Assembly (NCBI RefSeq): GCF_025642745.1
Contig: NZ_JANZKP010000007.1
Span: forward strand, 32,334 to 96,333
Length of the DNA stretch: 64,000 nucleotides
Direction of reading: 5' to 3'
From: Cellulomonas sp. RIT-PI-Y
GTDB taxonomy: Bacteria; Actinomycetota; Actinomycetes; Actinomycetales; Cellulomonadaceae
Position 1 is the first letter of the stretch. The number at the start of each line of letters is the position of its first letter. The notes under the pieces were generated by a model. That model saw only the letters and a list, made by a program, of their open reading frames with translations, searched no databases and had not been told where the DNA came from. Positions 6,084 to 13,487 of this stretch are shown here, in pieces. A program made the position numbers and the translations under genes.

Positions 6084-8036
6084 TCACGCGGTCCCCGTGG
6101 AGCCCGGGGCGTACGTCTTCCACGCCCACCACGCGAACGGCGCGAGGGTCATGACCCACATCGCGATGCTGAACAGAGGCCGGTAGTCACGCAGGAGCCG
6201 CGACACCGGGTCCGACCAGGTGCACGAGTCCAGCAACGGCTGGTCGTGCCCGATCACGAACGTCAACGGGAGGCTCAGCTGCAAGCACAGCGAGCCGCCC
6301 TGCGGGGGCGTCAGAACCCCAACGATCGACCCGAGCTGAGGCAGCGGCGTCTTGGTCTGCAACGTCGTCGTGATCTGCGTGATCTTGGCCTGCGTCTTAA
6401 CCGGCACGAATGCCTCCTGCAACGCACACACGCTCGCCTTGTAGTAGTACCAGGGGTTGAATGCGGAGGTCCAGGAGAACGGGGGAGGGCAGCTATTGCT
6501 CTGCGTTCCCCCTCCGGGCTGCGGACTAGTGCCGGTGCCGGGGGTGGTGTCGATCTTGCCGTCAGGGTCCGCGTAGTCGATGGCCTCGCCTGCGCCGTTC
6601 GTCACACCCGGGTCGAAGGTCGGCCGGTACACGTTGCACTCCGCGAGGTCGACCACAGCGCCGCCGTAGGTGCACCGGTAGGTCTCGGTCTTGGCCGGAT
6701 CGTTGAACCAGTCCGTGCAGAGCGTCGGATTGTCGAAGCACGAGTACCGGGCACCGGTTACTGCGTCGAGCCGTTCCAGCAGCAGCGTGCAGCCACCGCC
6801 GACGCACTGCGGGTACTGCGTGACGAAGTCCGTGAGCTGCTGATCGGCTTCCCAGGTGTAGATCGTCTCCCCGGCCGTCAGACCCTCCGTGATCTGCTCG
6901 ACCAGCACCGACGTAACGACCGCCGACGCGTCGCACTGCGCCTGCGGGATCGCGGGCCACTGTTCATCGGCTTCGGTGAACGCGGCCGAGCGGGTGACCC
7001 CGCCCGGCGTCCCGGTCGAGCACTTCCAGGTGGTCTGCCACCATCGCTGCGGGTTCGCGAGCGTCCCGGGTGTGTAGCTCGGGTGCCCCTCTGGGACCCA
7101 GCGCATCGTGCCGACCGGAGTCTGAGTCCAGGTGGAGCTGGACGAAACGAGCCACTGAACACCGGCGAACACCCAGTCCGACCGGTACGAATTGCTAGGC
7201 GCGTCGATAGTCGCTGACGCGACGCCGCTGGCCCCACAGCTCGCCGGAGCCGTCGGGTAGAGCACCTTCGCGCTCACCGTGTTCGTCGGGTCCTTCGGGT
7301 CCTGAAAGAGCGCCGACAACTGGGGCTGCGGAGCCGCTGTGGTGGTCGAGCTGCCACGGGAGATGCACTGCCCGCTATAGGCCATCTGAACCGCGACCTG
7401 CTGCCCCACCGCCTGAGTCCAGGTCGTCGCGTAAGTCATCGACGTGTCGACCCGGTAGCTGATCGTCGCGGACTGCCAGTAGTTGTACGAAAACGTCGTG
7501 TTCGCCTGAAACGTCGTGGAGGAGACCCCGCCCTGCCAACCGCCCTGTAGCCCGCTGAAGCCCGCGTTCACCTCGTAGCCGGTCGCAGGACCCAGCGCAC
7601 AATCCGACGTGGCCAGCGCCGTCCCGAGGTCACACCAGAAGTTCCCCGTAGTCGGCAGGCCCATCGCGGTCGAGACGCCTGTGCCGAGGTCGAGCGCCAT
7701 GTTGAGCCCGGTCACCGCAGAGAAAGCGAAGTTGCCCGCGCTCATCCCGCCCGCGCCCAGCTTGGACGTGCCGGTCGAACTACCCGACGACGAAGCGACC
7801 GTGCCCGCGCCCGTGTTGCTGATGACCCGATTCGGGTTGCTGTTGAACGTGGCGTTCCACTGATTCGGCGTGAGCGTGTTGCTCTGCGTCGTCTGAGCAG
7901 GCATGTAACTCAGCGGGGGAGCGGGCACCGTCGTGTACGCCATCGCGGACGGCCCAGACGGATCGAGGACCACCAGGCCCAGACCGACGAGAACGACGGC
8001 GACGACAGCGGCAACGCGTCGCAGATGCACCAGCAC
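6084..8036 (-). CDS. Secreted, C-terminally anchored adsorption protein (pIII-like)
   Basis: This 650-aa protein begins with a signal peptide (basic HLRR, hydrophobic core to about residue 28, likely cleavage after SAMA). It has a large exported region with many Cys, a Gly/Pro/Thr-rich linker near residue 500 (PGTGTSPQPGGGT) and a C-terminal membrane helix (FSIAMWVMTLAPFAWWAWKTY). This is the architecture of filamentous phage gene III protein: receptor-binding domains, flexible linker, membrane anchor. GTG 8036 has AAAGGAG upstream. No similarity to known pIII is evident by eye; the call rests on topology, size rank and position after the coat gene and its terminator. Confidence 0.75.
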   Translation of the reverse strand: MLVHLRRVAAVVAVVLVGLGLVVLDPSGPSAMAYTTVPAPPLSYMPAQTTQSNTLTPNQWNATFNSNPNRVISNTGAGTVASSSGSSTGTSKLGAGGMSAGNFAFSAVTGLNMALDLGTGVSTAMGLPTTGNFWCDLGTALATSDCALGPATGYEVNAGFSGLQGGWQGGVSSTTFQANTTFSYNYWQSATISYRVDTSMTYATTWTQAVGQQVAVQMAYSGQCISRGSSTTTAAPQPQLSALFQDPKDPTNTVSAKVLYPTAPASCGASGVASATIDAPSNSYRSDWVFAGVQWLVSSSSTWTQTPVGTMRWVPEGHPSYTPGTLANPQRWWQTTWKCSTGTPGGVTRSAAFTEADEQWPAIPQAQCDASAVVTSVLVEQITEGLTAGETIYTWEADQQLTDFVTQYPQCVGGGCTLLLERLDAVTGARYSCFDNPTLCTDWFNDPAKTETYRCTYGGAVVDLAECNVYRPTFDPGVTNGAGEAIDYADPDGKIDTTPGTGTSPQPGGGTQSNSCPPPFSWTSAFNPWYYYKASVCALQEAFVPVKTQAKITQITTTLQTKTPLPQLGSIVGVLTPPQGGSLCLQLSLPLTFVIGHDQPLLDSCTWSDPVSRLLRDYRPLFSIAMWVMTLAPFAWWAWKTYAPGSTGTA

Positions 8037-8071
8037 AGTCCGGGCTCCTTTCGTACGGTAGAAGTCCTGCC

Positions 8072-8102
8072 GGGTGGCCCCGAGGTCGAGACGGGGCCAC
8101 CC
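8072..8102 (-). terminator. Central terminator-like hairpin between coat gene and pIII-like gene
   Basis: Perfect 10-bp arms GGGTGGCCCC (8072-8081) and GGGGCCACCC (8093-8102) enclose an 11-nt loop, with further CTGC/GCAG pairing outside. It sits between the stop of the coat-like gene and the next start. No strong U-run follows, which is common in high-GC actinobacteria. Ff phages have their strong central terminator at exactly this place, after gene VIII. Confidence 0.7.
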
Positions 8103-8116
8103 AGCAGGGGAGTAGG

Positions 8117-8317
8117 TCAGGAACCGATCTGGTTCGAGGCCTTCTTCGCGGCCTTGTTCGCGATGAAGATCGACCGGATCACCCAGGCCAGGCCCAGGAT
8201 CACGGCGACGCCGCCGACGATGGCCGGGACCGCGACGTTCAGCTCGCCGCTGGCGGACGAGAACACCGAGTCGACGCCGGAACCGGGCTCGACCGCGGCG
8301 GCCAGAAGGTTGAACAT
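8117..8317 (-). CDS. Major coat protein candidate (pVIII-like)
   Basis: This 66-aa protein has the classical filamentous coat layout: an N-terminal amphipathic and mildly acidic part (AVEPGSGVDSVFSSASGELN), a central membrane helix (VAVPAIVGGVAVILGLAWVI) and a basic C-terminus (ANKAAKKAS) able to contact packaged DNA. The start ATG 8317 has AGAGAGG seven bases upstream, the best ribosome site in the element, as expected for the most abundant protein. No cleavable signal peptide is evident, so insertion would have to be direct. A strong hairpin follows the gene. Confidence 0.8.
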   Translation of the reverse strand: MFNLLAAAVEPGSGVDSVFSSASGELNVAVPAIVGGVAVILGLAWVIRSIFIANKAAKKASNQIGS

Positions 8318-8355
8318 GGCATTACCTCTCTGTTGAGTGACGGGGGAGCGGTTGC

Positions 8356-8478
8356 TCACCCGTGCGCGCCGGACCACTCGCGCACCTTGTACGCGAGGGC
8401 CACGGCAGTACCGACCGCGACAGCGACGGCAGTTCCAGTGACCATCTGGCCGAACAACTCGACCCCGGTCAGATCCAT
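8356..8478 (-). CDS. Tiny membrane protein, pIX/pVII-like
   Basis: This is a 40-aa ORF, MDLTGVELFGQMVTGTAVAV..., with one hydrophobic segment (MVTGTAVAVAVGTAVALAY) and a charged C-terminus ending KVREWSGAHG. Its ATG at 8478 overlaps the stop of the preceding tiny ORF by 10 bp, and the coat gene follows after 38 bp. Ff phages have two minor coat proteins of 33 and 32 aa directly before gene VIII. Function is inferred from this parallel. Confidence 0.7.
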   Translation of the reverse strand: MDLTGVELFGQMVTGTAVAVAVGTAVALAYKVREWSGAHG

Positions 8479-8585
8479 CGGGCAGCCCTCCCAGCCGCGT
8501 CAGCCGCCCAGACGACGGCGAGCGGAGCCACGAGGAACACACCCACGGCGACGACGAACTCAGCGATCACGACGGCACCACCCAC
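8469..8585 (-). CDS. Tiny membrane protein, pVII/pIX-like
   Basis: This is a 38-aa ORF from GTG 8585, one base after the stop of the upstream gene. A second GTG at 8570, preceded by GGTGG, would give 33 aa. The product is almost entirely a hydrophobic helix (VIAEFVVAVGVFLVAPLAVV) followed by a basic end (AAGRAARWI). It overlaps the next tiny ORF, which implies translational coupling. It is the first of two mini-proteins before the coat gene, as in Ff phages. Confidence 0.65.
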   Translation of the reverse strand: MGGAVVIAEFVVAVGVFLVAPLAVVWAADAAGRAARWI

Positions 8586-8586
8586 G

Positions 8587-8898
8587 TCACCGCGTCAGCA
8601 GCCGGACGGCGATCACTGCGAGCAGCAGCACCGACACCACGCCCACCGTCGCGAACCCGAGCGCCAGCGCCATCGCGTCCGGGCTCAGCGACACGAAGCA
8701 CGGCGACTCCTGCGTCCCGCAGACGGCGGCGGGCACGTCGTCCGAAGGCGACTGCGAGGCCTCCGGCGACGGCTCCGGCGACGAAGATTCGACCGGGACC
8801 GGTGAGAGCGTGGATTCCGGTTCCGACGACGCCGACGAGTCCGGCGAGACCGAGGCCGACCAGGCCCAGCCCGGCAACGAAGCGGGTCCCCATGTCAC
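8587..8898 (-). CDS. Ser/Pro/Glu-rich single-pass membrane protein (prophage)
   Basis: This 103-aa protein has a low-complexity Ser/Pro/Glu-rich N-terminal half, two Cys (AVCGTQESPCF) and a C-terminal membrane helix (ALALGFATVGVVSVLLLAVIAVRLL). Its ATG overlaps the upstream stop by 4 bp (ATGA). It looks like a displayed or envelope protein, but there is no signal peptide and no family I recognise. It belongs to the same overlapping operon as the coat genes. Confidence 0.65.
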   Translation of the reverse strand: MTWGPASLPGWAWSASVSPDSSASSEPESTLSPVPVESSSPEPSPEASQSPSDDVPAAVCGTQESPCFVSLSPDAMALALGFATVGVVSVLLLAVIAVRLLTR

Positions 8899-9134
8899 GC
8901 GTCACCCCCGACACGTGCGACCGCGAACCGGCCAGCGGCCTCGGCCCGGCCACCACCACGGCCGTGCCACAGCTCCCGACCGTGCACCGTGCACGCGGAA
9001 TCCACGAACAGCGCCGGATCGATGAACCGAACAGCCACAGGGGACAGGCACCCGGTGCGGTAGCAGCGCCCGTCACGAGTCGCCGCCGCCGTCTGCTCCC
9101 GATGCTCAGCCAATGCCGACACCCGCGCCGTCAC
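8895..9134 (-). CDS. Hypothetical prophage protein
   Basis: This 79-aa soluble protein contains CYRTGC and a third Cys (SACTVHG), a spacing that could bind zinc, and ends in a Gly/Arg/Ala-rich tail. Both ends overlap neighbours by 4 bp (ATGA), strong evidence that it is translated as part of the operon. I do not recognise a family. Confidence 0.6.
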   Translation of the reverse strand: MTARVSALAEHREQTAAATRDGRCYRTGCLSPVAVRFIDPALFVDSACTVHGRELWHGRGGGRAEAAGRFAVARVGGDA

Positions 9135-9325
9135 AGGACGCCCCTGAGCACGAGCCGGTAAATGACCGACACACGGGGACTCAGCACCTCATCCAGAGCG
9201 TGACCGCCGCCAAGCTCCAGCAGCTCCCGAGCGGCCTCGGCCGTCAGGTTGAACTCACCGGCGATCTGCCGAAGTGTCGCGGCGTCGGACGGCTCCGCGA
9301 TGACCGTCGATTCGTGCTCACGCAT
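9131..9325 (-). CDS. Hypothetical prophage protein
   Basis: This is a 64-aa protein with an acidic N-terminus and a helical region (AATLRQIAGEFNLTAEAARELLELG) that resembles a short DNA-binding or protein-interaction helix pair. It overlaps the next gene by 4 bp and the preceding gene by 8 bp. A small regulator is possible; there is no firm assignment. Confidence 0.55.
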   Translation of the reverse strand: MREHESTVIAEPSDAATLRQIAGEFNLTAEAARELLELGGGHALDEVLSPRVSVIYRLVLRGVL

Positions 9326-9533
9326 GCTGCACCGCCGCGACTCCGGCGTCGGTCAGCAGGTACGGCACCGGCTCGTCCCACGCACGAGCGACCACGGCGG
9401 CGTCCGCCAGACGGACCCGCAGCAGCACGAGCACCGCATCCAGGAACGCCAGGCCGCCAGGCTCGATCACGCACCCGAGCGCCACACCGCGCCCGGACGC
9501 CGCGTCGTCGCGGTCCGTCTCGACCGCCGACAC
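9318..9533 (-). CDS. Hypothetical prophage protein, first gene of structural operon
   Basis: This is a 71-aa protein from GTG 9533 with a hydrophobic middle (GLAFLDAVLVLLRVRLADAAVV). The frame stays open upstream through the attachment site without an ATG or GTG, so the true start is unclear, and a longer product in another form of the phage cannot be excluded. It ends 8 bp inside the next gene. It lies about 109 bp from the right attachment repeat. Confidence 0.45.
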   Translation of the reverse strand: MSAVETDRDDAASGRGVALGCVIEPGGLAFLDAVLVLLRVRLADAAVVARAWDEPVPYLLTDAGVAAVQHA

Positions 9534-9640
9534 GGCCAGCAGAACGGCCCGAACATCGTCGCCGCCCGTGATCGCCTGGAAATTGCCGATCAGCCGGTCG
9601 CAATAGGCCCCGGCGTCGAACCAGGAATGCCGATCCGTGC

Positions 9641-9668
9641 AGTGCCGATAATGGACGTTATGTCAGAC
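9641..9668 (+). other. dif: dif-like Xer recombination site / right attachment site
   Basis: This 28-bp site has the Xer layout: left arm AGTGCCGATAA, 6-bp centre TGGACG, right arm TTATGTCAGAC. By my count it matches E. coli dif at 19 of 28 positions, including the ATAA and TTATGT core edges, and it resembles the published actinobacterial dif pattern (CCGATAAT...TTATGTCA). It is the only complete copy in the window and lies at the chromosomal end of the prophage. It should bind XerC and XerD, resolve chromosome dimers, and mark the terminus region. Confidence 0.85.
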
Positions 9669-9906
9669 TGTCGCCTGCGCGCTGCTTTGATCAGTACCCC
9701 TGAGGCACCCAGGTTCGTTGAGCCACCCCTTCTCCATGCGCACGTGAGCGGCTTCGACCAAGGCAGACCATGGGGATCGCCGCCCTGCTGCCTCGACGCC
9801 CGGCTGCGGTGGGCCGCGAGCAGGCGCCGGTGCCGTAGCTCTGCCGTGCGGGTGTTTCCCCGATAGGCGCCGACCTTCCGACCTCACGCGTGACACCGTC
9901 TCGCGT

Positions 9907-10332
9907 GTGCAGCATCGCGGCGTCTACGGGATCTGGCTCGACAAAGGCGGCCGGATCCCCTTGATCCGGAAGTCCCGGGGACCGTACACAGGACTGCTCG
10001 ATCTTCCGGGTGGCACTCCTGAGGTCGGTGAGACTCCGGAGCAGACGCTGCGGCGAGAGCTGATCGAGGAATGCGGAGTGACGGTGGCGCACGTGCCGTC
10101 GTGGCACGAGTTCGACCTCGTCGTCGTCCGCGACAGCTCGGGCGACCCGATCGGCTTCCGGCACTCCGGTCTCATCGCAGTCCTCGACGTATCGCAAGCC
10201 CCCTCCCCTGTCCATGACGTCGAAGACATCGCGATGGTCGAGCTGCATGGCCCGCGCTGGCTCGCTGCGGCGGAGTGCAGCGCACTGCTCGTCGAAGGTC
10301 TTACCCACCTGGGAGTGATGCTCGACGGCTGA
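9907..10332 (+). CDS. NUDIX hydrolase
   Basis: This 141-aa protein has a full Nudix box near residues 37-59 (G-x5-E-x7-REL-x-EE-x-GV; seen as GTPEVGE then RRELIEECGV). Such enzymes cleave nucleoside diphosphate derivatives. The substrate is unknown. It starts at GTG 9907; the N-terminus (VYGIWLDKGGRIPLIRKSRG) is short but complete for the fold. It is the first gene right of dif and the prophage, 238 bp away; that gap shows no other gene. Confidence 0.88.
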   Translation: MQHRGVYGIWLDKGGRIPLIRKSRGPYTGLLDLPGGTPEVGETPEQTLRRELIEECGVTVAHVPSWHEFDLVVVRDSSGDPIGFRHSGLIAVLDVSQAPSPVHDVEDIAMVELHGPRWLAAAECSALLVEGLTHLGVMLDG

Positions 10333-10660
10333 AGTCCGACGGCAGTGCCTCCTAGGCGGTCGTTCCGGGCGGATGATGCAACGTCGCTGAAGACCCTCTC
10401 ACGACGAAGCACGACCAACCCTGATATGCAAGAGGTGCCAGTAATGGTCTGGACGCTGCTCTGATCCGCGGTCGGCCGAGGAACGCGTCGTGCGGCTCCG
10501 GTACCTCGCGGGCGATGCCAGCGTCGAACCGATCCTGCATCCAGGAGGTCGGCGCTCCCCAGCCGACGGCCAGGTCCGTGCACAGCGGTGGCCCGCATTG
10601 CGGCGAGCACCGCCAACCTTGACTGGACCGGCTGGAGGATGAACGGTGCACGAGCACCGA
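10333..10660. other. Intergenic stretch without a convincing gene
   Basis: No frame shows recognisable coding. One minus-strand frame (10352-10657) contains a protein-like segment (DLAVGWGAPTSWMQDRFD), which may be a remnant of a lost gene, but it has no start context and no family I can name. Confidence 0.4.
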
Positions 10661-11368
10661 TCAGCCCGGCGGAGTGTCTGACGGGACGGGCGTCGCGAGG
10701 ATGCCGTTGAGGATCACATTGATTCCCCACTCCGCACGCTCCTCATCGCCTCCGCTCAACAAGAGGTCCCGCATGCCGAGGATGGTCGGGTACACCGCCG
10801 GGTCCAGCGTGTCGTAGTACTCGTTGATCCGCTTGAGGTAGCCCGCCTCGACCTCGCCCCGGGCTGCGCGTTCGTCGTTGATGGTCTGCTCGGCGGCGGT
10901 CGCGCTCGTCCACACGCCGATGAGGTCCACTGCCCACGCCGCCGTGCGGCGGTCGATCCCGGACTCGAGCAGTGCGCTCAGCAGGTGTTCGGCCAGCCGG
11001 CTCACGTTCGTCGATATCGGGATGGCCCCGAGGGCCGCGACCGCGAGGCTTCGGTGACGGGTCAGCGCGGCGACCTGAGACCGGACCAGGGCGGTGACCT
11101 TCTCCTGCCAGCTGCCCTCCGTCGGGACGACAACGGCGGCGAGCTCGCTGTCGATCATGGCCGCGAGGAGGTCGTCCCGGTTGTCGACGTAGACGTACAG
11201 CGATGCGGCACCGGTGTCGAGCTCGCGCGCGACCCTGCGCATCGTGAGGGCGCTCAGGCCCTCGGAGTCGACGACACGGAGTCCCGCAGCCGCGATCGAC
11301 TCCCTGCTCAGCGGCGGCTTGGCCGGCCGCCCACGACGGCTCACCGGTTGCGGTTCTCGACTGCGCAT
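10661..11368 (-). CDS. TetR family transcriptional regulator
   Basis: This 235-aa protein has an N-terminal helix-turn-helix (LTMRRVARELDTGAASLYVYV) and a longer C-terminal ligand domain of the TetR_C type. I chose ATG 11368 because the longer frame crosses the operators into the divergent MFS gene. It faces that efflux pump across a 103-bp gap holding palindromes, so it is very probably its repressor. The inducer would be a pump substrate. Confidence 0.9.
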   Translation of the reverse strand: MRSREPQPVSRRGRPAKPPLSRESIAAAGLRVVDSEGLSALTMRRVARELDTGAASLYVYVDNRDDLLAAMIDSELAAVVVPTEGSWQEKVTALVRSQVAALTRHRSLAVAALGAIPISTNVSRLAEHLLSALLESGIDRRTAAWAVDLIGVWTSATAAEQTINDERAARGEVEAGYLKRINEYYDTLDPAVYPTILGMRDLLLSGGDEERAEWGINVILNGILATPVPSDTPPG

Positions 11369-11380
11369 GACGCGAGTGTA

Positions 11381-11453
11381 TCGAACGATGTTTGCCACGA
11401 ACGACGTTCGACCGTATCGTCGACGAACATCGGTCGTGACGAACCGTGTTCGT
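11381..11453. promoter_or_regulatory. TetR operators between regulator and efflux pump
   Basis: There is a perfect palindrome CGAACG-A-CGTTCG at 11398-11410, a second one ACGAAC-CGT-GTTCGT at 11439-11453, and a degenerate copy at 11381-11394. All share the GAAC/GTTC half-site. They occupy the promoter gap of the divergent tetR and MFS genes. Confidence 0.65.
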
Positions 11454-11471
11454 TCCAGGTCAGGAGCCCTC

Positions 11472-12887
11472 ATGCCCACCATCACTGCCACAACCCCGCG
11501 GGTCACCCCGCCGTTGCGGCGCACCCTCATCCTCATGGTCGTGCTCGTGGCCGACATCCTCGACCTCCTGGACGCCACGATCACGAACATCGCCGCCCCA
11601 TCGATCTCCGCCGGACTCAGTGGCGGCCAGGGCCTGATCCAGTGGGCCGGCGCGAGCTACTCCCTGACGCTCGGAGTGCTCCTCGTCGTGGGTGGCCGGC
11701 TAGGTGACCGCTTCGGACGCCGTCGGATGTTCCTCATCGGCCTGATCGGCTTCACGGTGGCATCCGCGGCGTGCGGGCTCGCCTTCGGGCCGATGATGTT
11801 CATCGTCAGCCGGCTCCTCCAGGGGACGTTCGGTGCCCTCCTCATCCCCCAGGGGTTCGGGCTGCTGCTCGCGGCCTACTCCAAGGAGGAGGTCGGCAAA
11901 GCCTTCAGCGCCTTCGGCCCGGTCATGGGTGTGGCCGCAGTCGGCGGCCCGATCCTCGCCGGGTTCGTCATCCAGGCCGACCTGTTCGGGCTGGGCTGGC
12001 GCCCGATGTTCTTGATCAACATCGTCATCGGGCTGCTCACGGTCGCCCTCGCCCTGACAGTCCTCCCGCAGGACGCCGGGGAGCGGTCCGTCGTGATCGA
12101 TGGCGTCGGCGCCGGTTTGCTCGGTGTCGCGATGCTCGGGCTGCTCGGTGGTCTGATCCAGGGCTCGTCCTCCGGCTGGGGTGCGATGCCGTTCGCGTCC
12201 CTGGGCCTCGGAGTGATCGGGGCATTCCTGTTCGTCTGGCGCCAGCGAGTGGCGAAGGCTCCGATCATCACTCCCTCACTGCTGAAGAACCGCGGCTTCG
12301 CCTCGGGTCTGCTCATGGGCGTGCTGTACTTCGCCGCTGTCTCGGGCGTGACCTACACGGTTTCCCTGTTCCTCCAAAGCGTGTTGCACTACGACGCCTT
12401 CAGGGCCTCGCTGGGGCTCGCGCCGGTCGCTATCGGTCTGATCATCGCGTCGATCGCCGGCGCTGTGGTCATGGCGAGGCTCGGTCGCACGCTGGTGCTG
12501 ATCGGGCTCCTGCTCACACTGGCCGGAACAGCGTGGCTCGGCGTCCTCGTCCACCTGGCGGGCGCCGGCGTCGGCCTGTGGTCGCTCACCACTCCCCTGG
12601 TGGTCATCGGACTCGGCATGGGCGCGTGCTTCGGCACGATCTTCAGCTTCGCCCTCGGAGACGTCGACCCTCACGAGACGGGCAGTGCGAGCGGATCGCT
12701 CAACGCCGTGCAGCAACTCTCCAACGCCGGTGGGAGCGCTGCGATCACGACGGTGTTCTTCGCGGGCTCCGGCGCAGCTTCGATCGGCGGCATGTCGGCC
12801 AGCGTCGCGGTCGTCGGCGCCATCGTGTTGCTCTGCTGCCTCCTCGTCCCGTTGCTCCCGCGGACGGCTCGGCCTCAGGAGCACTGA
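11472..12887 (+). CDS. MFS drug efflux transporter, DHA2 (EmrB/QacA) type
   Basis: This 471-aa multi-pass protein has the MFS signature GGRLGDRFGRRRMFLIG between helices 2 and 3 and DILDLLDATITNIAAPSI in helix 1, typical of 14-helix proton antiporters. ATG 11472 has AGGAG at good spacing and defines the usual short cytosolic N-terminus. The divergent TetR gene and its operators predict induction by the exported compound. The plus-strand open frame upstream of this ATG is not coding. Confidence 0.92.
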   Translation: MPTITATTPRVTPPLRRTLILMVVLVADILDLLDATITNIAAPSISAGLSGGQGLIQWAGASYSLTLGVLLVVGGRLGDRFGRRRMFLIGLIGFTVASAACGLAFGPMMFIVSRLLQGTFGALLIPQGFGLLLAAYSKEEVGKAFSAFGPVMGVAAVGGPILAGFVIQADLFGLGWRPMFLINIVIGLLTVALALTVLPQDAGERSVVIDGVGAGLLGVAMLGLLGGLIQGSSSGWGAMPFASLGLGVIGAFLFVWRQRVAKAPIITPSLLKNRGFASGLLMGVLYFAAVSGVTYTVSLFLQSVLHYDAFRASLGLAPVAIGLIIASIAGAVVMARLGRTLVLIGLLLTLAGTAWLGVLVHLAGAGVGLWSLTTPLVVIGLGMGACFGTIFSFALGDVDPHETGSASGSLNAVQQLSNAGGSAAITTVFFAGSGAASIGGMSASVAVVGAIVLLCCLLVPLLPRTARPQEH

Positions 12888-13487
12888 ATCGTCCCGGGTA
12901 TCGGCCCGGCGGAGGATGCCGAGCAGGCTCCTCGAGGACGACCGGTGTCGATACCCGGCGACGCCGGTCGAACAGTGACCCGGGCAGGTCGGTGCGGTCC
13001 GAGACGAAAACGTCGACCGACGCCGACCCGTACACCACGACCTCGCCCATCAGGGATTCTCTCCTTCGGACGACTCCCGATCGGCCGTTCGATCAACCAC
13101 GGTATTGGTCCGTCGACGGCATCACAGCGACGGCCGAGGTGGCCCTGCCGTGCTGAGCGGGGTCGGGGGGCCCGGCCCGTCTTGGTGCTGGCGATGAGCG
13201 ATGAGCTGGCGCTCGGAGCGCGCTCAGCGGTGGGTCGTACCCAGGCGGAGGTGGCGCTCTCCGGGTGGGACGGGTCACGAGAGGCGACAGACTCAGGCGT
13301 CTGGTGGTGGCTCCGTTGCGCGACCAGGGCCGGGCGTGCGCGCGAGCGGCCGTGGCGGGTGAGTCCGGCGGACACCAGACCCCGTGGGTCGTGGTCGGAC
13401 CCGAAAGACGGCTCTCGTGTACGGCCGACGGTGAGACGCATTCAGTGTGCGCCCCTGACCGGGCCGAAAACCCGGATCCGGAGTGTT
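12888..13487. other. 600-bp stretch with only a gene remnant
   Basis: Apart from the DHFR-like fragment at 12960-13050, I see no supported gene. All long frames here are low-complexity Arg/Pro/Ser shadows. The region separates the MFS operon from ketopantoate reductase and looks like the scar of a deletion. Confidence 0.5.
12960..13050 (-). pseudogene. N-terminal fragment of a dihydrofolate reductase/RibD-type protein
   Basis: The frame starts MGEVVVYGSASVDVFVSD and continues DLPGSLFDRR, which matches the N-terminal strand and loop of the dihydrofolate-reductase-like RibD C-domain family (usual pattern M-G-x-V-V-x-S-x-S-V-D-G-F). After about 30 residues the similarity stops and the frame runs into noncoding-like sequence. 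The family is normally 180-200 aa, so most of the gene is missing. Confidence 0.55.

Larger units (their letters stand above)
1578..9659 (-). mobile_element. Filamentous (inovirus-like) prophage integrated at dif
   Basis: An 18-bp direct repeat bounds about 8,064 bp, the genome size typical of filamentous phages (roughly 5-12 kb). No integrase, transposase, holin, lysin, capsid or terminase gene is present. Almost all genes lie on the minus strand: unknown small ORFs, two tiny membrane ORFs, a 66-aa coat-like protein, a terminator hairpin, a 650-aa secreted anchored protein, two small membrane proteins, a Zot/pI-like ATPase, an HUH Rep, a small coiled-coil membrane protein and SSB. This follows the Ff order. 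Lack of an integrase plus insertion exactly at dif fits an integrative mobile element exploiting Xer. A mobilizable plasmid with membrane proteins is the alternative, but it would not explain the coat and terminator layout. Confidence 0.85.

Noticed and set aside
9244..9603. 119-aa minus-strand frame at the right end of the prophage
   Set aside because: It is an Arg/Gly-rich shadow; the alternative frame gives proteins with 4-8-bp overlaps consistent with the operon.
1578..9659. Reading the element as an AICE (pSAM2-like) because Rep is RepSA-like
   Set aside because: There is no integrase, excisionase or FtsK-like TraSA with its usual motifs, insertion is at dif and not in a tRNA gene, and the coat-like gene order is unexplained by that model.
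10352..10657. Minus-strand 101-aa frame as a gene
   Set aside because: The first third is Ser/Arg low-complexity, no ribosome site is present and I recognise no family.
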